Shown here: positions 40,750 to 50,068 of the stretch, one piece after another
Numbering within the stretch: position 1 is the first letter of the stretch
Layout of the letters: the number at the start of each line of letters is the position of its first letter
Origin: Micromonospora sp. MP36
GTDB lineage: Bacteria > Actinomycetota > Actinomycetes > Mycobacteriales > Micromonosporaceae
Assembly: GCF_008119785.1 (NCBI RefSeq)
Contig: NZ_VSFA01000011.1
Span: forward strand, 1-64,000
DNA: 64,000 bases
Reading direction: 5' to 3'
Position numbers and translations under genes: made by a program
The notes under the pieces: generated by a model
What the model saw: the letters and a program-made list of their open reading frames with translations, nothing else
Database searches by the model: none
What the model was told of the DNA's origin: nothing

Positions 40750-42240
40750 ATGAACACCGCGCAGTTCACGCCCGCCGGCACGATGACCGCGGAGGACCTG
40801 GGCCGGATCCACCTGATCGGGGTGGGCGGGGTCGGCATGAGCGGCCTGGCCCGGCTGTTCCTCACCCGGGGCCTGCCGGTCTCCGGCAGCGAGCTGCGGG
40901 AGTGGCCGTCCCTGGCCGGCCTGCGGGCGCTGGGCGGCACCATCCACTCCACACACGAGGCGGCGAACCTCGACGGGGTGGACACCGTGGTCTACTCGTC
41001 GGCCATTCCGCAGGACCACCTGGAGATGGTCGAGGCGCGCCGGCGGGGCCTGCGGGTGCTGCACCGCTCGGAGGCCCTGGCCGCCGCGATGACCGGCCGC
41101 CGGACGGTGGCGGTCGCCGGCACCCACGGCAAGACCACCACCACCTCGATGGTCACCATGGTGCTCCAGCAGGCCGGCACCGACCCGTCCTTCGTGATCG
41201 GCGGGGAGATTTCCGAGGTGGGCTCGGGCGCGCACCACGGCACGGGTGAACACTTCGTGGTCGAGGCGGACGAGAGCGACCGCTCGTTCCTCATCTACCG
41301 CCCGTACGTCTCGATCATCACGAACATCGAGGCGGATCACCTCAACACGTACGGCGACCTGGCCAACCTGGAAGCGACGTTCGCCGACTTCGCCCGGCTC
41401 ACCGACCCGGCGGGATTCATCATCACCTGCGCCGACGACCCGGGCGGCCGGCGGCTGGCCGAGACGCTGCGCGCCGAGGGGCGCCGGGTGTGGACGTACG
41501 GCGAGTCGCCCGACGCCGACCTGCGGCTGAGCGGGATGGCCTCCTCCGCACAGGGGGTGCGCTACCTGGCCGAGATCGACGGCCGGTCGCTGGGCGAGAT
41601 CCGGCTGCCGATCCCGGGGCGGCACATGGGACTGAACAGCGCCTCGGCGGTGCTCGCCGCGTACCTGCTGGACCTGCCGATCGAGGCGGCCGAGGCGGCG
41701 CTGGGCGCGTTCCCTGGGGTCCGGCGGCGCTTCGAGCGCAAGGGCGTCGCGGACGACGTGCTGGTCTACGACGAGTACGCGTACCACCCGACGTCGATGA
41801 CGCTGGCCCTGCAGACGCTGCGCGAGGTGGCCGGCGAGGGCCGGCTGATCGTGGTCTTCCAGCCGTACCGGCTCTATCGCACGCGCGACCTCCAGGCGGA
41901 GATCGCCGCCGCCCTCGGCATCGCCGACGAGCTGGTGCTGCTCGAGGTGTTCGGCCCGGGCGAGCTGCGCCAGCCGGGTGAGGGCTCGGTCGCGCTGCTC
42001 GCGGCGGTGCCGCTGCCGGCCGACCGGAAGGTCTTCGTCGAGGCCTGGGACGACGTGCCGGCCGAGGTGGCCCGCCGGGCCCGTCCCGGCGACGTCGTGG
42101 TGACCATGGGCGCGCCGCCGATCTCGCTGATGGGCGACCAGTTGCTCGACGCCCTGCTGGCCCGCACCGGGGCGGCGGGCGACGCGGCGGCGATCGGCAC
42201 CGGCGTCGGTCCGGACGGCGCGGCGGCCACGACCGGATGA
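40750..42240 (+). CDS. murC: UDP-MurNAc:L-alanine ligase
   Basis: This 496-residue Mur ligase attaches the first L-alanine to UDP-MurNAc. The N-terminal dinucleotide-like loop IGVGGVGMSGLARL, the P-loop AGTHGKTTTTSM near 121-132, VEADESDRSF near 173 and the DEYAYHPTSM motif near 340 (usually DEYAHHPT) are present. It overlaps ftsQ as ATGA. GGAAGG lies a few bases before the ATG. Confidence 0.96.
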   Translation: MNTAQFTPAGTMTAEDLGRIHLIGVGGVGMSGLARLFLTRGLPVSGSELREWPSLAGLRALGGTIHSTHEAANLDGVDTVVYSSAIPQDHLEMVEARRRGLRVLHRSEALAAAMTGRRTVAVAGTHGKTTTTSMVTMVLQQAGTDPSFVIGGEISEVGSGAHHGTGEHFVVEADESDRSFLIYRPYVSIITNIEADHLNTYGDLANLEATFADFARLTDPAGFIITCADDPGGRRLAETLRAEGRRVWTYGESPDADLRLSGMASSAQGVRYLAEIDGRSLGEIRLPIPGRHMGLNSASAVLAAYLLDLPIEAAEAALGAFPGVRRRFERKGVADDVLVYDEYAYHPTSMTLALQTLREVAGEGRLIVVFQPYRLYRTRDLQAEIAAALGIADELVLLEVFGPGELRQPGEGSVALLAAVPLPADRKVFVEAWDDVPAEVARRARPGDVVVTMGAPPISLMGDQLLDALLARTGAAGDAAAIGTGVGPDGAAATTG

Positions 42241-43055
42241 GCCCCGGCCCGGCGCGCGGCCGGACCCCGGGTCAGGACGGCGGGGCCGGCCGGCGCAACC
42301 CGGTGCGGCGGTGGCAGCTGGTCCGGGCCGGCGCCGACGCCGTCCCGCCGTCGACCCGACGGTTCATGGCCCGGGCCAGGCAGCGCCGGATGCGCGCGGC
42401 GCTGCCCTGGGCGGTCGCCGCCGGCGTGCTCGTGGTCGCCGGGCTGGTGGCCTGGACCCTGCTGGGCACCGGCCTGTTCGGCGTCCGCCAGGTCCGGGTG
42501 GTCGGGGCGAAGCTGGTCACCCCGGTCGAGGTGCGCGACGCCGTGGGGATCCCGGATGACACGCCGCTGGCCCGGGTGGACCTGGCGGCGGCGGCCCGGC
42601 GGGTGGGCGCCCTCGCGCCGGTGGAACAGGCCACGGTGGAGCGGGACTGGCCGGGCACCCTGGTGATCCGGGTGGTGGAGCGGAGCCCGGTGGCGGTGGT
42701 GCCGCAGGGCGACCGGTTCGCGGTGATCGACCGTGCGGGGGTCCCGTTCCAGGACGTGCCCCAGGCGCCGGACGGGTTGCCGGTGATCCGGGTGGGCCGG
42801 CCGGCCGCGGCCGACCCGGGCACCCGGGCCGGGCTGGAGGTGCTGGGCGCGCTCAGCCCGCAGCTGCGCGCCGAGCTGGTCTCGGTGGACGTGGCCGGGC
42901 TGGCCCGGATCACCGTGCGGCTGCACGAGGGCCGGACGGTGGTCTGGGGGGATGCGACCCGCAGCGCGGACAAGTCCAGGGTGGCCACCGCGCTGCTCGG
43001 TCGGAAGGCCGACACGATCGATGTCAGCGCCCCGGACGTGGTCACCTTCCGGTGA
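42237..43055 (+). CDS. ftsQ: Division protein FtsQ (POTRA domain)
   Basis: This 272-residue bitopic protein has a basic cytoplasmic N-terminus of about 58 residues, a membrane helix (ALPWAVAAGVLVVAGLVAW), then a POTRA domain (VRQVRVVGAKLVTPVEVRDA) and the FtsQ beta domain (VERDWPGTLVIRVVERSPVA). It links early and late divisome proteins with the FtsL/DivIC pair. It is translationally coupled to murC, and 239 bases separate it from ftsZ. Confidence 0.93.
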   Translation: MSPGPARGRTPGQDGGAGRRNPVRRWQLVRAGADAVPPSTRRFMARARQRRMRAALPWAVAAGVLVVAGLVAWTLLGTGLFGVRQVRVVGAKLVTPVEVRDAVGIPDDTPLARVDLAAAARRVGALAPVEQATVERDWPGTLVIRVVERSPVAVVPQGDRFAVIDRAGVPFQDVPQAPDGLPVIRVGRPAAADPGTRAGLEVLGALSPQLRAELVSVDVAGLARITVRLHEGRTVVWGDATRSADKSRVATALLGRKADTIDVSAPDVVTFR

Positions 43056-43162
43056 TCCGCCGGTCAGCGGACGTGAGCCGCCCCGCTCCCGCCGGCGACA
43101 CGCCGGAAAGGTCCTTGGCTCATCGCGCGGCGGCGCTTACGTTGCCCCGAAGAGATCAGTGG

Positions 43163-43191
43163 TTGACATAGCTCTAAGCCTCTAGTAGAGG
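43163..43191 (+). promoter_or_regulatory. ftsZ promoter
   Basis: TTGACA (43163-43168) and TAGAGG (43186-43191) are spaced by 17 bp in the ftsQ-ftsZ gap, which is locally less G+C-rich. A consensus -35 is unusual in this window and suggests a strong vegetative promoter for ftsZ. TAGTAG at 43183 is an alternative -10 at poorer spacing. Confidence 0.7.
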
Positions 43192-43214
43192 GTGAGGGTT
43201 TCAGCCCTCACCCT
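43189..43214 (+). other. Hairpin at the expected ftsZ transcription start
   Basis: agggtgaggg (43189-43198) pairs perfectly with ccctcaccct (43205-43214) across a 6-base loop. It overlaps the -10 and the start of the transcript, so it could be an operator, a 5' stabilising hairpin, or part of attenuation of read-through from ftsQ. About 80 bases of leader follow before ftsZ. Confidence 0.75.
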
Positions 43215-43294
43215 CGCTGGGAACTGCTCCGCCGCTGATCTGGCCAAGCCGTGTGGGGTCGGCCCATGCCAATCTCGAAGGGAAAGGACCGGAG

Positions 43295-44410
43295 ATGACA
43301 CCTCCGCACAACTACCTGGCGGTCATCAAGGTCGTCGGCATCGGGGGCGGCGGCGTCAACGCCGTCAACCGGATGATCGAGGTTGGGCTCAAGGGCGTCG
43401 AGTTCATCGCGATCAACACCGATGCCCAGGCGCTGCTGATGAGCGACGCGGACGTCAAGCTCGACGTCGGCCGGGAACTGACCCGGGGGCTGGGCGCCGG
43501 CGCCAACCCGGACGTCGGCAAGAACGCCGCCGAGGACCACCGCGACGAGATCGAGGAGGTGCTCAAGGGCGCCGACATGGTCTTCGTGACCTGCGGCGAG
43601 GGCGGCGGCACGGGCACCGGCGGCGCGCCGGTGGTGGCGAACATCGCCCGCAAGCTCGGCGCGCTCACCATCGGCGTGGTCACCCGGCCGTTCTCGTTCG
43701 AGGGGAAGCGCCGCCAGGTGCAGGCCGAGGCTGGCATCGAGGAGCTGCGCAACCAGTGCGACACGCTCATCGTCATCCCGAACGACCGGCTGCTCGCGCT
43801 CGGCGACCGCAACATCTCCATGATGGACGCGTTCCGCACCGCCGACCAGGTGCTGCTCTCCGGTGTCCAGGGCATCACCGACCTGATCACCACGCCGGGT
43901 CTGATCAACCTGGACTTCGCCGACGTCAAGAGCGTGATGAGCGGCGCCGGCAGCGCGCTGATGGGCATCGGCAGCGCCCGCGGCGAGAACCGCGCGGTCG
44001 AGGCGGCCGAGGCGGCCATCTCCAGCCCGCTGCTGGAGCAGAGCATGGACGGAGCGCGCGGTGTGCTGCTCTCCATCGCCGGCGGCTCCGACCTGGGCCT
44101 GTTCGAGATCAACGACGCGGCGCAGCTGGTCACCGACGCGGCCCACCCGGACGCCAACATCATCTTTGGCGCGGTCATCGACGACGCGCTCGGCGACGAG
44201 GTGCGGGTGACCGTGATCGCGGCGGGCTTCGACGGGGGTGCGCCCGCGTACAAGGCGGTCGAGCCGGCCCGCAAGACCAACCAGAACCAGCCGACCCAGC
44301 CGAACACGCCGGTGACGCCGCCGACCACCATGCCGACCCCGCAGCAGTCGCCGCGCCGGGTGCTCTTCGACGACGTCGACGTGCCCGACTTCCTCAAGAA
44401 CGGGTCCTGA
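43295..44410 (+). CDS. ftsZ: Cell division tubulin FtsZ
   Basis: This 371-residue tubulin-like GTPase forms the Z ring. The tubulin signature is [17 protein letters not shown] near residue 100. The [15 protein letters not shown] start, the NTDAQAL loop and the synergy-loop region ([18 protein letters not shown], here starting DANIIFG) are intact. A short variable linker with Pro/Thr/Gln leads to the conserved C-terminal [13 protein letters not shown], which binds SepF. GGAAAGGACCGGAG lies before the ATG. Confidence 0.98.
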   Translation: MTPPHNYLAVIKVVGIGGGGVNAVNRMIEVGLKGVEFIAINTDAQALLMSDADVKLDVGRELTRGLGAGANPDVGKNAAEDHRDEIEEVLKGADMVFVTCGEGGGTGTGGAPVVANIARKLGALTIGVVTRPFSFEGKRRQVQAEAGIEELRNQCDTLIVIPNDRLLALGDRNISMMDAFRTADQVLLSGVQGITDLITTPGLINLDFADVKSVMSGAGSALMGIGSARGENRAVEAAEAAISSPLLEQSMDGARGVLLSIAGGSDLGLFEINDAAQLVTDAAHPDANIIFGAVIDDALGDEVRVTVIAAGFDGGAPAYKAVEPARKTNQNQPTQPNTPVTPPTTMPTPQQSPRRVLFDDVDVPDFLKNGS

Positions 44411-44419
44411 GCCGCGCCG

Positions 44420-45166
44420 ATGACCGACACACCAGCAACGGTGCGCCCGGACCGGCGCGCCGAGCTCGCGTCCGGGCTCGCCCGGATCCGGGCGCGTATC
44501 GCCGACGCCTGCGCGGCCGCCGGCCGGGACCGGAGCGAGGTCACCCTGGTCGCGGTGACCAAGACGTACCCGGCCGGCGACGTGGTGGCGCTGGCCGGGC
44601 TCGGCGTGACCGACGTCGGGGAGAACCGCGACCAGGAGGCGGCCCCGAAGGCCGCCGAGGTGGCGGCGGCCGGGGTGACCCCGCGGTGGCACTTCATCGG
44701 CCAGCTGCAGCGCAACAAGTGCCGTTCGGTGGTCCGGTACGCCGACGTCGTCCAGTCGGTCGACAGCGTGCGCCTGGCCGCCGCCCTCGACGCCGCCGCG
44801 GCGGCCGGCCGGGACCGGCCGCTGGACGTGCTGGTGCAGGTGAGCATCGACGGCGACGCGGCCCGGGGCGGGGCGCTGCCCGACGCGGCGGACCCCGACC
44901 GGGGGCTCGGTCCGGTGGCCGAGGCGGTGGCCGGGTCCGGGGCGCTGCGGCTGGGTGGGCTGATGGCGGTGGCGCCGCTGGGCTGGGAGCCGGAACGGGC
45001 GTTCGCCCGGCTGGCCGAGGTGGCGCAGCGGTTCCGCGTCCGGCATCCGGAGGCGACCGCGCTGTCGGCCGGCATGAGTGGGGATCTGGAAACCGCGATC
45101 GAATATGGCGCGACACATGTCCGCGTCGGCAGCGCGTTGCTCGGAATGCGCCCCACGCTGCGGTAG
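44420..45166 (+). CDS. yggS: YggS-family PLP homeostasis protein
   Basis: This 248-residue PLP-binding barrel protein is a pyridoxal phosphate carrier that helps balance vitamin B6 and amino acid pools. The PLP lysine is in LVAVTKTYPAGDVVAL near residue 47, with GENRDQEAAPK, WHFIGQLQRNKCR near 90 and LSAGMSGDLETAIEYGATHVRVGSALLG at the end. It follows ftsZ by 9 bases. In many actinobacteria a pgeF (YfiH) gene lies between the two; it is absent here. Confidence 0.93.
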   Translation: MTDTPATVRPDRRAELASGLARIRARIADACAAAGRDRSEVTLVAVTKTYPAGDVVALAGLGVTDVGENRDQEAAPKAAEVAAAGVTPRWHFIGQLQRNKCRSVVRYADVVQSVDSVRLAAALDAAAAAGRDRPLDVLVQVSIDGDAARGGALPDAADPDRGLGPVAEAVAGSGALRLGGLMAVAPLGWEPERAFARLAEVAQRFRVRHPEATALSAGMSGDLETAIEYGATHVRVGSALLGMRPTLR

Positions 45167-45365
45167 CCTGACCGCGAAAGAAGCAAATTACATCAGTGTT
45201 GTTTTCAGGAACGGCGTTCCCGTAGCCGGGGGCCGTGGCGGGCGGACCGCGAACCGCTCGTCCGGGGATTGCCGATCCGGTCCGGTGGGCATTTTGATGG
45301 CCCACTCGTGATCAAGCGACACGGCACGGGGGTGCGTGCCGCACGGCGGACGGAAGGGCGCGGGG

Positions 45366-46061
45366 ATGGGTGCACTGCGCAAGGCGGGGGTCTGGCTCGG
45401 GCTCGTCGAGGAGGACGATGACCGGGCCTACGACGACGGTGGCTACGACAAGGGTGGCTACCGGGACTCGCGCTACCGGTCGAGCCGGTACTCGGAGGAG
45501 TTCGCCGACGAGGACGACGAGGAGCCCGAGGAGCCGCCGGCGACCCGTTCCCGGCTGGGCGACCGCGGCCGGCTGACCGAGCGCGTCTCGAGCCGCGGCG
45601 GGGACGCCGACCGGGCCGAGGTGGAGCGCCCGGAGCGGGCCGACCGGTCCAGCGTCCGGTCGATCACCCGCTCGGGCGCCGGGGAGACCTCCGGCGCGCT
45701 CACCTACCACACCCGGGACAACCTCGCCCTGGCCCCGCAGGTGCAGCCCCGCGAGCGGACGGTGGCGGCCGAGGAGGAGCAGCGCTACCAGATCACCACC
45801 CTGCACCCGACCACCTACCGGGAGGCGCGCACGATCGGCGAGCACTTCCGCGACGGGGTGCCGGTGATCATCAACCTCACCGAGATGGACGAGGCGGACG
45901 CGCGTCGGCTGGTCGACTTCGCCGCCGGGCTCGCGTTCGGGCTGCGCGGTACGATCGAGCGCGTGACCAACCGGGTGTTCCTGCTCTCACCGGCCAATGT
46001 CCAGGTCACCGCGGAGGACAAGGCCAAGATCGCTGAGGGCGGCTTTTTCAGCCTGAGCTAG
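45366..46061 (+). CDS. sepF: SepF, membrane anchor of the Z ring
   Basis: This 231-residue protein has an N-terminal amphipathic helix ([17 protein letters not shown]) for membrane binding, a long acidic/Tyr/Arg-rich linker, and the C-terminal SepF (DUF552) domain from about residue 140 ([40 protein letters not shown]). It bundles FtsZ and tethers it to the membrane. ATG 45366 is chosen because the amphipathic helix starts there. The 199-base upstream gap includes an AT-rich patch near 45180-45210 likely to hold a promoter. Confidence 0.93.
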   Translation: MGALRKAGVWLGLVEEDDDRAYDDGGYDKGGYRDSRYRSSRYSEEFADEDDEEPEEPPATRSRLGDRGRLTERVSSRGGDADRAEVERPERADRSSVRSITRSGAGETSGALTYHTRDNLALAPQVQPRERTVAAEEEQRYQITTLHPTTYREARTIGEHFRDGVPVIINLTEMDEADARRLVDFAAGLAFGLRGTIERVTNRVFLLSPANVQVTAEDKAKIAEGGFFSLS

Positions 46062-46085
46062 CCCGACCGAGGGACGTCGCCTGCC

Positions 46086-46391
46086 GTGTTGTCGATTCTG
46101 TTCCAGGTGCTGTATCTGCTCCTTTACCTGTTCCTGCTTGTGCTTTTGGCCCGATTTGTCCTTGGCGCCGTTCTGGCCTACGGTCGCCGCTGGCAACCGA
46201 GGCGGGGAGCGGCGGCGGGACTGGAATCGGTGTGGAGCGTCACTGATCCGCCTCTGCGGGCGTTGAGGCGTGTGATCCCTCCGCTGCGAATTGGTACCGT
46301 GAGCATCGACCTGGCCTCCCTTGTGCTCCTGGTTATCCTGTTCGTGCTGATGGAGTTCGTGTTAGATCCGCTGATCAGGTCTTTCGCCTGA
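46086..46391 (+). CDS. yggT: YggT family membrane protein
   Basis: This 101-residue protein has two hydrophobic helices, [21 protein letters not shown] at the N-terminus and [20 protein letters not shown] near the C-terminus, with the family loop [20 protein letters not shown] between them. It sits in the conserved sepF-yggT-divIVA order and is thought to help envelope growth or osmotic tolerance. The GTG start has GAGGGA upstream. Confidence 0.92.
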   Translation: MLSILFQVLYLLLYLFLLVLLARFVLGAVLAYGRRWQPRRGAAAGLESVWSVTDPPLRALRRVIPPLRIGTVSIDLASLVLLVILFVLMEFVLDPLIRSFA

Positions 46392-46432
46392 CCAGCGCGC
46401 TTTCGCGGCCGCAACTGACCCGAGGAGTTTCG

Positions 46433-47236
46433 ATGCCGCTGACCCCGGCCGACGTCCACAACGTCGCCTTCAAAAAGCCGCCGATCGGCAAGCGGGGGTA
46501 TGACGAGGAGGAGGTCGACGCCTTCCTGGACGAGGTCGAGCGCGAGCTCGCCCGTCTGATCGAGGAGAACAACGAGCTGCGTGCCCAGGTGGAGCGCGGC
46601 GGCCGCGGCGGCGCTCCGGCCGGCCCCGGCGGCGACGCCCGACTCGCAGCCGAGCTCAACGACGTCAAGGCCCAGCTCGACCGGGTGCAGCGCGACAAGG
46701 CCGCCGCCGAGCAGGCCGCCCGCGCCATGCAGGCCGAGCTGGAGCAGGTGCGTGCCCAGGGCGGCCCGGCCGCCGGCGGCGACGGCGAGCAGCAGGCGCT
46801 GCGGGTGCTGATGATGGCCCAGCGGACCGCCGACGACCACGTGTCGGACGCCCGCCGCGAGGCCGACCAGCTGCTCTCCGAGGCCCGTACCAAGGCCGAG
46901 GAGGTCACCCGCGAGGCCCGTGCCAAGGCCGACGCCCTCGAGCGGGACGCCCGCCAGCGGCACCAGGAGGCCATGGGCGGCCTGGACGCCAAGCGCACCG
47001 CGCTGCAGAAGCACATCGAGGAGCTCAAGCAGTTCGAGCGCGAGTACCGCACCCGCCTCAAGGCCTACCTGGAGAGCCAGCTGCGCGACCTCGACGGTCG
47101 CGGCCAGGGCCTGGAGGCCGAGATGAACCGCACCGAGAGCGTCCGCTCCGGCGGGGGCAGCAACGGCCTCGCCACCGCCGGCCTCGCCGGCTCCTACGGC
47201 GGCGGCCGCGCGGGCTCCATCGAGTCCGGCCGCTGA
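46433..47236 (+). CDS. divIVA: DivIVA/Wag31 polar growth scaffold
   Basis: This 267-residue coiled-coil protein marks curved membrane and directs polar growth. The N-terminal membrane-binding domain ([20 protein letters not shown], then [17 protein letters not shown]) is canonical. A Gly/Ala-rich interruption at about residues 60-75 separates it from the long coiled coil over roughly 78-225, and the Gly/Ser-rich tail is short. GAGGAG lies a few bases before the ATG. Confidence 0.96.
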   Translation: MPLTPADVHNVAFKKPPIGKRGYDEEEVDAFLDEVERELARLIEENNELRAQVERGGRGGAPAGPGGDARLAAELNDVKAQLDRVQRDKAAAEQAARAMQAELEQVRAQGGPAAGGDGEQQALRVLMMAQRTADDHVSDARREADQLLSEARTKAEEVTREARAKADALERDARQRHQEAMGGLDAKRTALQKHIEELKQFEREYRTRLKAYLESQLRDLDGRGQGLEAEMNRTESVRSGGGSNGLATAGLAGSYGGGRAGSIESGR

Positions 47237-47307
47237 TCCGCCACCGGCGGCCGTCCGTACGACGGCCGCCGGACGCGCAGCCCGACACGACGCGGCGGGG
47301 GTGAGCC

Positions 47308-48018
47308 GTGATAGTCGCCAGCATCCTGCTCATCCTCGTCGCGGTCGTGCTCCTGGTGGCCGGGCTGGCCAACGGGTCCAGTCCGCTGCTGATCACCTCC
47401 ATCGCGGTCAGCCTGCTGGCCGCCGTCGCCCTGGTCGCGGGCACCCGCCAGGCGGCCGCCACCCGGGGCACGGCGGATCGGGGGGCCGGGCCGCGCAACC
47501 GCGCCCGGACCGGGGCGGACGGCCCGCCGTACGACCCCCGGGTCGGTGAGCCGGAGATCCCGGTCCAGCACATCCCGTCTACGGTCGGCACCGGTGCACC
47601 CGGGTGGCGGCAACCACCCGAGCCGCCGGTGACCGACCGGGACGACCCGCCGCCGCAGGCGTACGCCCCGCGCGAGGGGTACCCGCCGCCCGGCCCGCGG
47701 GAGCCCTCCGCCGACCAGGTCGATCCGGTGCCGGACGCCCCGGCGCCCACCTCGCCGGCGGCCGACGGCCCGTTCGACGGCGACCCGCCGGCGCAGGACC
47801 TGTCGGCCCCGGACCTGGCCCGGCTGGCCCGGCTCGACGCCGAGGTTTGGGTGGTCGACGGCCACCCGCGCTTCCACCTGCCCGGCTGCCCCCACCTGGT
47901 CGGCCGGGACGACGAACCGCTGCCCGTCGCCGAGGCGGTCGGGCTCGGCTTCACCCCGTGCGCCCGCTGCGCGCCGGCCACCGTCCTGCTCGCCGACGCC
48001 CGGCCCGGCCGAGGATGA
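47308..48018 (+). CDS. Membrane protein with C-terminal zinc-binding-like Cys/His motif
   Basis: The product has 236 residues. Two N-terminal helices (IVASILLILVAVVLLVAGLA and LLITSIAVSLLAAVALVAG) are followed by a Pro/Asp-rich disordered stretch of about 120 residues. A compact C-terminal module follows, with FHLPGCPHLVG near residues 190-200 and FTPCARCAP near 217-225. The H-x3-C...C-x2-C spacing resembles the Ada/McrA-associated zinc modules that recognise nucleic acid or metal. It follows divIVA and overlaps the DUF167 gene as ATGA. The function is unknown. Confidence 0.72.
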   Translation: MIVASILLILVAVVLLVAGLANGSSPLLITSIAVSLLAAVALVAGTRQAAATRGTADRGAGPRNRARTGADGPPYDPRVGEPEIPVQHIPSTVGTGAPGWRQPPEPPVTDRDDPPPQAYAPREGYPPPGPREPSADQVDPVPDAPAPTSPAADGPFDGDPPAQDLSAPDLARLARLDAEVWVVDGHPRFHLPGCPHLVGRDDEPLPVAEAVGLGFTPCARCAPATVLLADARPGRG

Positions 48019-48320
48019 CCATGGACGCCCCGCTCACCGTCGCCGTACGCGTGAAACCCGGCGCCGCCCGGGCCCGGGTCGGCGGGCGCTTCGACGGCCC
48101 GCACGGGCCGGCCCTGGTCATCGCCGTGCACGCCCCCGCCGTGGACGGGCGCGCCACCGAGGCGGCCCGCCGGGCCCTGGCCGACGCCCTCGGGGTCCGG
48201 CCGGCGGCGGTCTCCCTGCGCGCCGGCGCGGCCAGCCGGGACAAGCTCTTCCTGGTCGAGCGCCCGGCCGCCGGGCTGCCCGACGTGCTGCGCCGGCTGC
48301 GCGACGGATCGGCCGAGTGA
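48015..48320 (+). CDS. DUF167 (YggU) family protein
   Basis: This 101-residue single-domain protein contains the family motifs VAVRVKPGAARARVGG, VIAVHAPAVDGRATEAARRALA and VSLRAGAASRDKLFLVE. DUF167 genes commonly accompany yggT and sepF across bacteria. No biochemical role is firmly established. The ATG overlaps the preceding stop. Confidence 0.9.
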   Translation: MTMDAPLTVAVRVKPGAARARVGGRFDGPHGPALVIAVHAPAVDGRATEAARRALADALGVRPAAVSLRAGAASRDKLFLVERPAAGLPDVLRRLRDGSAE

Positions 48321-48342
48321 GGACCGCCCGGGCCGGCCGCGG

Positions 48343-49845
48343 ATGACCCCCGGGCTCGATCTCGCGCTGCTGCTCGGCGCGGCCGTCCTGCTGGTGGCCG
48401 TGGGCGCAGTGCGCTTCTCCACCCGGCTCGGCGTGCCCAGTCTGCTGGTCTACCTCGCGCTCGGGGTGGCGATCGGCGAGGCGGGGCTGGGCATCCGGTT
48501 CCACGACGTCGAGCTGACCCGGGTGCTCGGGTTCATGGCCCTCATCGTGATCATCGCGGAGGGTGGGCTGACCGCCCGATGGAGCACTCTGCGCCCGGTG
48601 CTCGGGATGGCCGCCGCGCTCTCCACGGTCGGCGTGCTGGTCAGCATCCTGGTGGTCGGGCTGGTGGTGCACCTCCTGCTCGGGCTGGACTGGCGGCTGG
48701 CCCTGCTCTACGGGGCGGTGCTCTCCTCGACCGACGCGGCGGCCGTCTTCGCCACCCTGCGCCGGCTGCGCCTGCCGCCCCGCCTGGTGGCCACCCTGGA
48801 GGCCGAGTCGGGCATGAACGACGCCCCGGTGGTGATCGTGGTGCTGCTGCTCTCCCGGGGGGTCACGGACGCCCACCCGTGGTGGTATGAGGTCCTCCTG
48901 GTTGGTTACGAGCTGGGAATGGGCGCGGCGGTCGGGGTGGCCGCCGGGATCACCGGCCGGTACGCGCTGCGCCGGGCCGCGCTCCCGTCGGCCGGGCTCT
49001 ACCCGATCGCCGTGGTCGGCTTCACGGTGCTGGCGTACGCGGCCGGCGCGGTGCTGCACGCCTCCGGCTTCCTCGCCGTCTACGTCGCCGGGGTGCTGCT
49101 CGGCAACGCCCGGCTGCCGCACCGGCAGGCCATCCTCGGCTTCGCCGACGGGCTGGCCTGGTTGGCCCAGATCGGCCTGTTCGTCCTGCTGGGCCTGCTG
49201 GTCTCGCCGAGCCGGCTGGACGCGGCGGTGCTGCCGGCCGTGGTCACCGGGCTGGCCCTGCTGCTCCTGGCCCGCCCGCTGTCGGTGGCGGTCGCCGCGC
49301 TGCCGTTCCGGATCCGCCCGCGCGAGCAGCTCTTCCTGTCCTGGGCCGGGCTGCGCGGCGCGGTGCCCATCGTCCTGGCCACCATCCCGCTGTCGGCGCG
49401 GTTGCCGGGGGCGGAGCGGCTCTTCGACGCCGTCTTCGTGCTGGTGGTGATCTTCACGTTGCTCCAGGCCGGGACCCTCGCTCCGGCGGCCCGCCGGCTC
49501 GGGGTGACGGCGCCGGCCGAGGCGGCCGAGATCCGGGTGGAGACCGCCCCGCTGGAGCGGATGCGGGCCGACCTGCTCCAGGTGGAGGTCCCCCCGGGCT
49601 CGCGGCTGGGCGGGGTGCACGTGGACGAGCTGCGGCTGCCGGTGGGCGCCTCGGTGACCCTGGTGCTGCGCGACGGGGCGGGCTTCGTCCCCGGCCTGGA
49701 CACCCGGCTGAAGGTCGGCGACAGCCTGCTCATCGTCGCCACGGCCGAGGTCCGCGACGAGGTGGAGCGGCGGCTGCGCGCGGTGAGCCGTCGCGGACGA
49801 CTGGCCCGCTGGTTTGGCGAGTACGGCGAGGACCGGGACGGTTGA
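48343..49845 (+). CDS. CPA1-type cation:proton antiporter with TrkA-C domain (NhaP2-like)
   Basis: This 500-residue protein has about twelve membrane helices over residues 5-385 and a cytoplasmic TrkA-C domain near 400-485 (LLQVEVPPGSRLGGVHVDELRLP). The transport core carries SSTDAAAVFATL near 128 and EAESGMNDAPVVIV near 148, the conserved acidic residues of the family, plus SWAGLRGAVPIVLA near 330. It most likely exchanges K+ or Na+ for H+. TrkA-C suggests gating by a nucleotide such as c-di-AMP or NAD(H), which is inference. Confidence 0.88.
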   Translation: MTPGLDLALLLGAAVLLVAVGAVRFSTRLGVPSLLVYLALGVAIGEAGLGIRFHDVELTRVLGFMALIVIIAEGGLTARWSTLRPVLGMAAALSTVGVLVSILVVGLVVHLLLGLDWRLALLYGAVLSSTDAAAVFATLRRLRLPPRLVATLEAESGMNDAPVVIVVLLLSRGVTDAHPWWYEVLLVGYELGMGAAVGVAAGITGRYALRRAALPSAGLYPIAVVGFTVLAYAAGAVLHASGFLAVYVAGVLLGNARLPHRQAILGFADGLAWLAQIGLFVLLGLLVSPSRLDAAVLPAVVTGLALLLLARPLSVAVAALPFRIRPREQLFLSWAGLRGAVPIVLATIPLSARLPGAERLFDAVFVLVVIFTLLQAGTLAPAARRLGVTAPAEAAEIRVETAPLERMRADLLQVEVPPGSRLGGVHVDELRLPVGASVTLVLRDGAGFVPGLDTRLKVGDSLLIVATAEVRDEVERRLRAVSRRGRLARWFGEYGEDRDG

Positions 49846-49915
49846 TCTGCTAGCGTTCCTTTTGCCCCGATTGGTGGCTGTTCGGGGCTGAATCGCGGTG
49901 CGACGGTGCGGCACG

Positions 49916-49944
49916 TTGTCGGACGCCTGTACGTTCCGTATTCT
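49916..49944 (+). promoter_or_regulatory. Promoter of the DksA/TraR-like gene
   Basis: TTGTCG (49916-49921) and TATTCT (49939-49944) are separated by exactly 17 bp, a good sigma70-type promoter. It would give a leader of about 115 bases before the zinc-finger gene, including a short T-run at 49987-49991. Confidence 0.7.
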
Positions 49945-50068
49945 TGCCACCCTCCGGAGTGCACGGCCCTCGTCGCCGTGCGCCCGTTTTTGCACTGGGG
50001 GACACCCGCGGCGGCGTCCCCTCCCAGGCACCGCCGACCGCCGCGGCACGCGGCCAAGGGAGCTGACG

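Noticed and set aside
45209..45223. Possible SOS box ggaacggcgttcc before sepF
   Set aside because: The half-sites GAAC and GTTC are separated by three bases, not the four required by LexA. It is more likely a chance palindrome.
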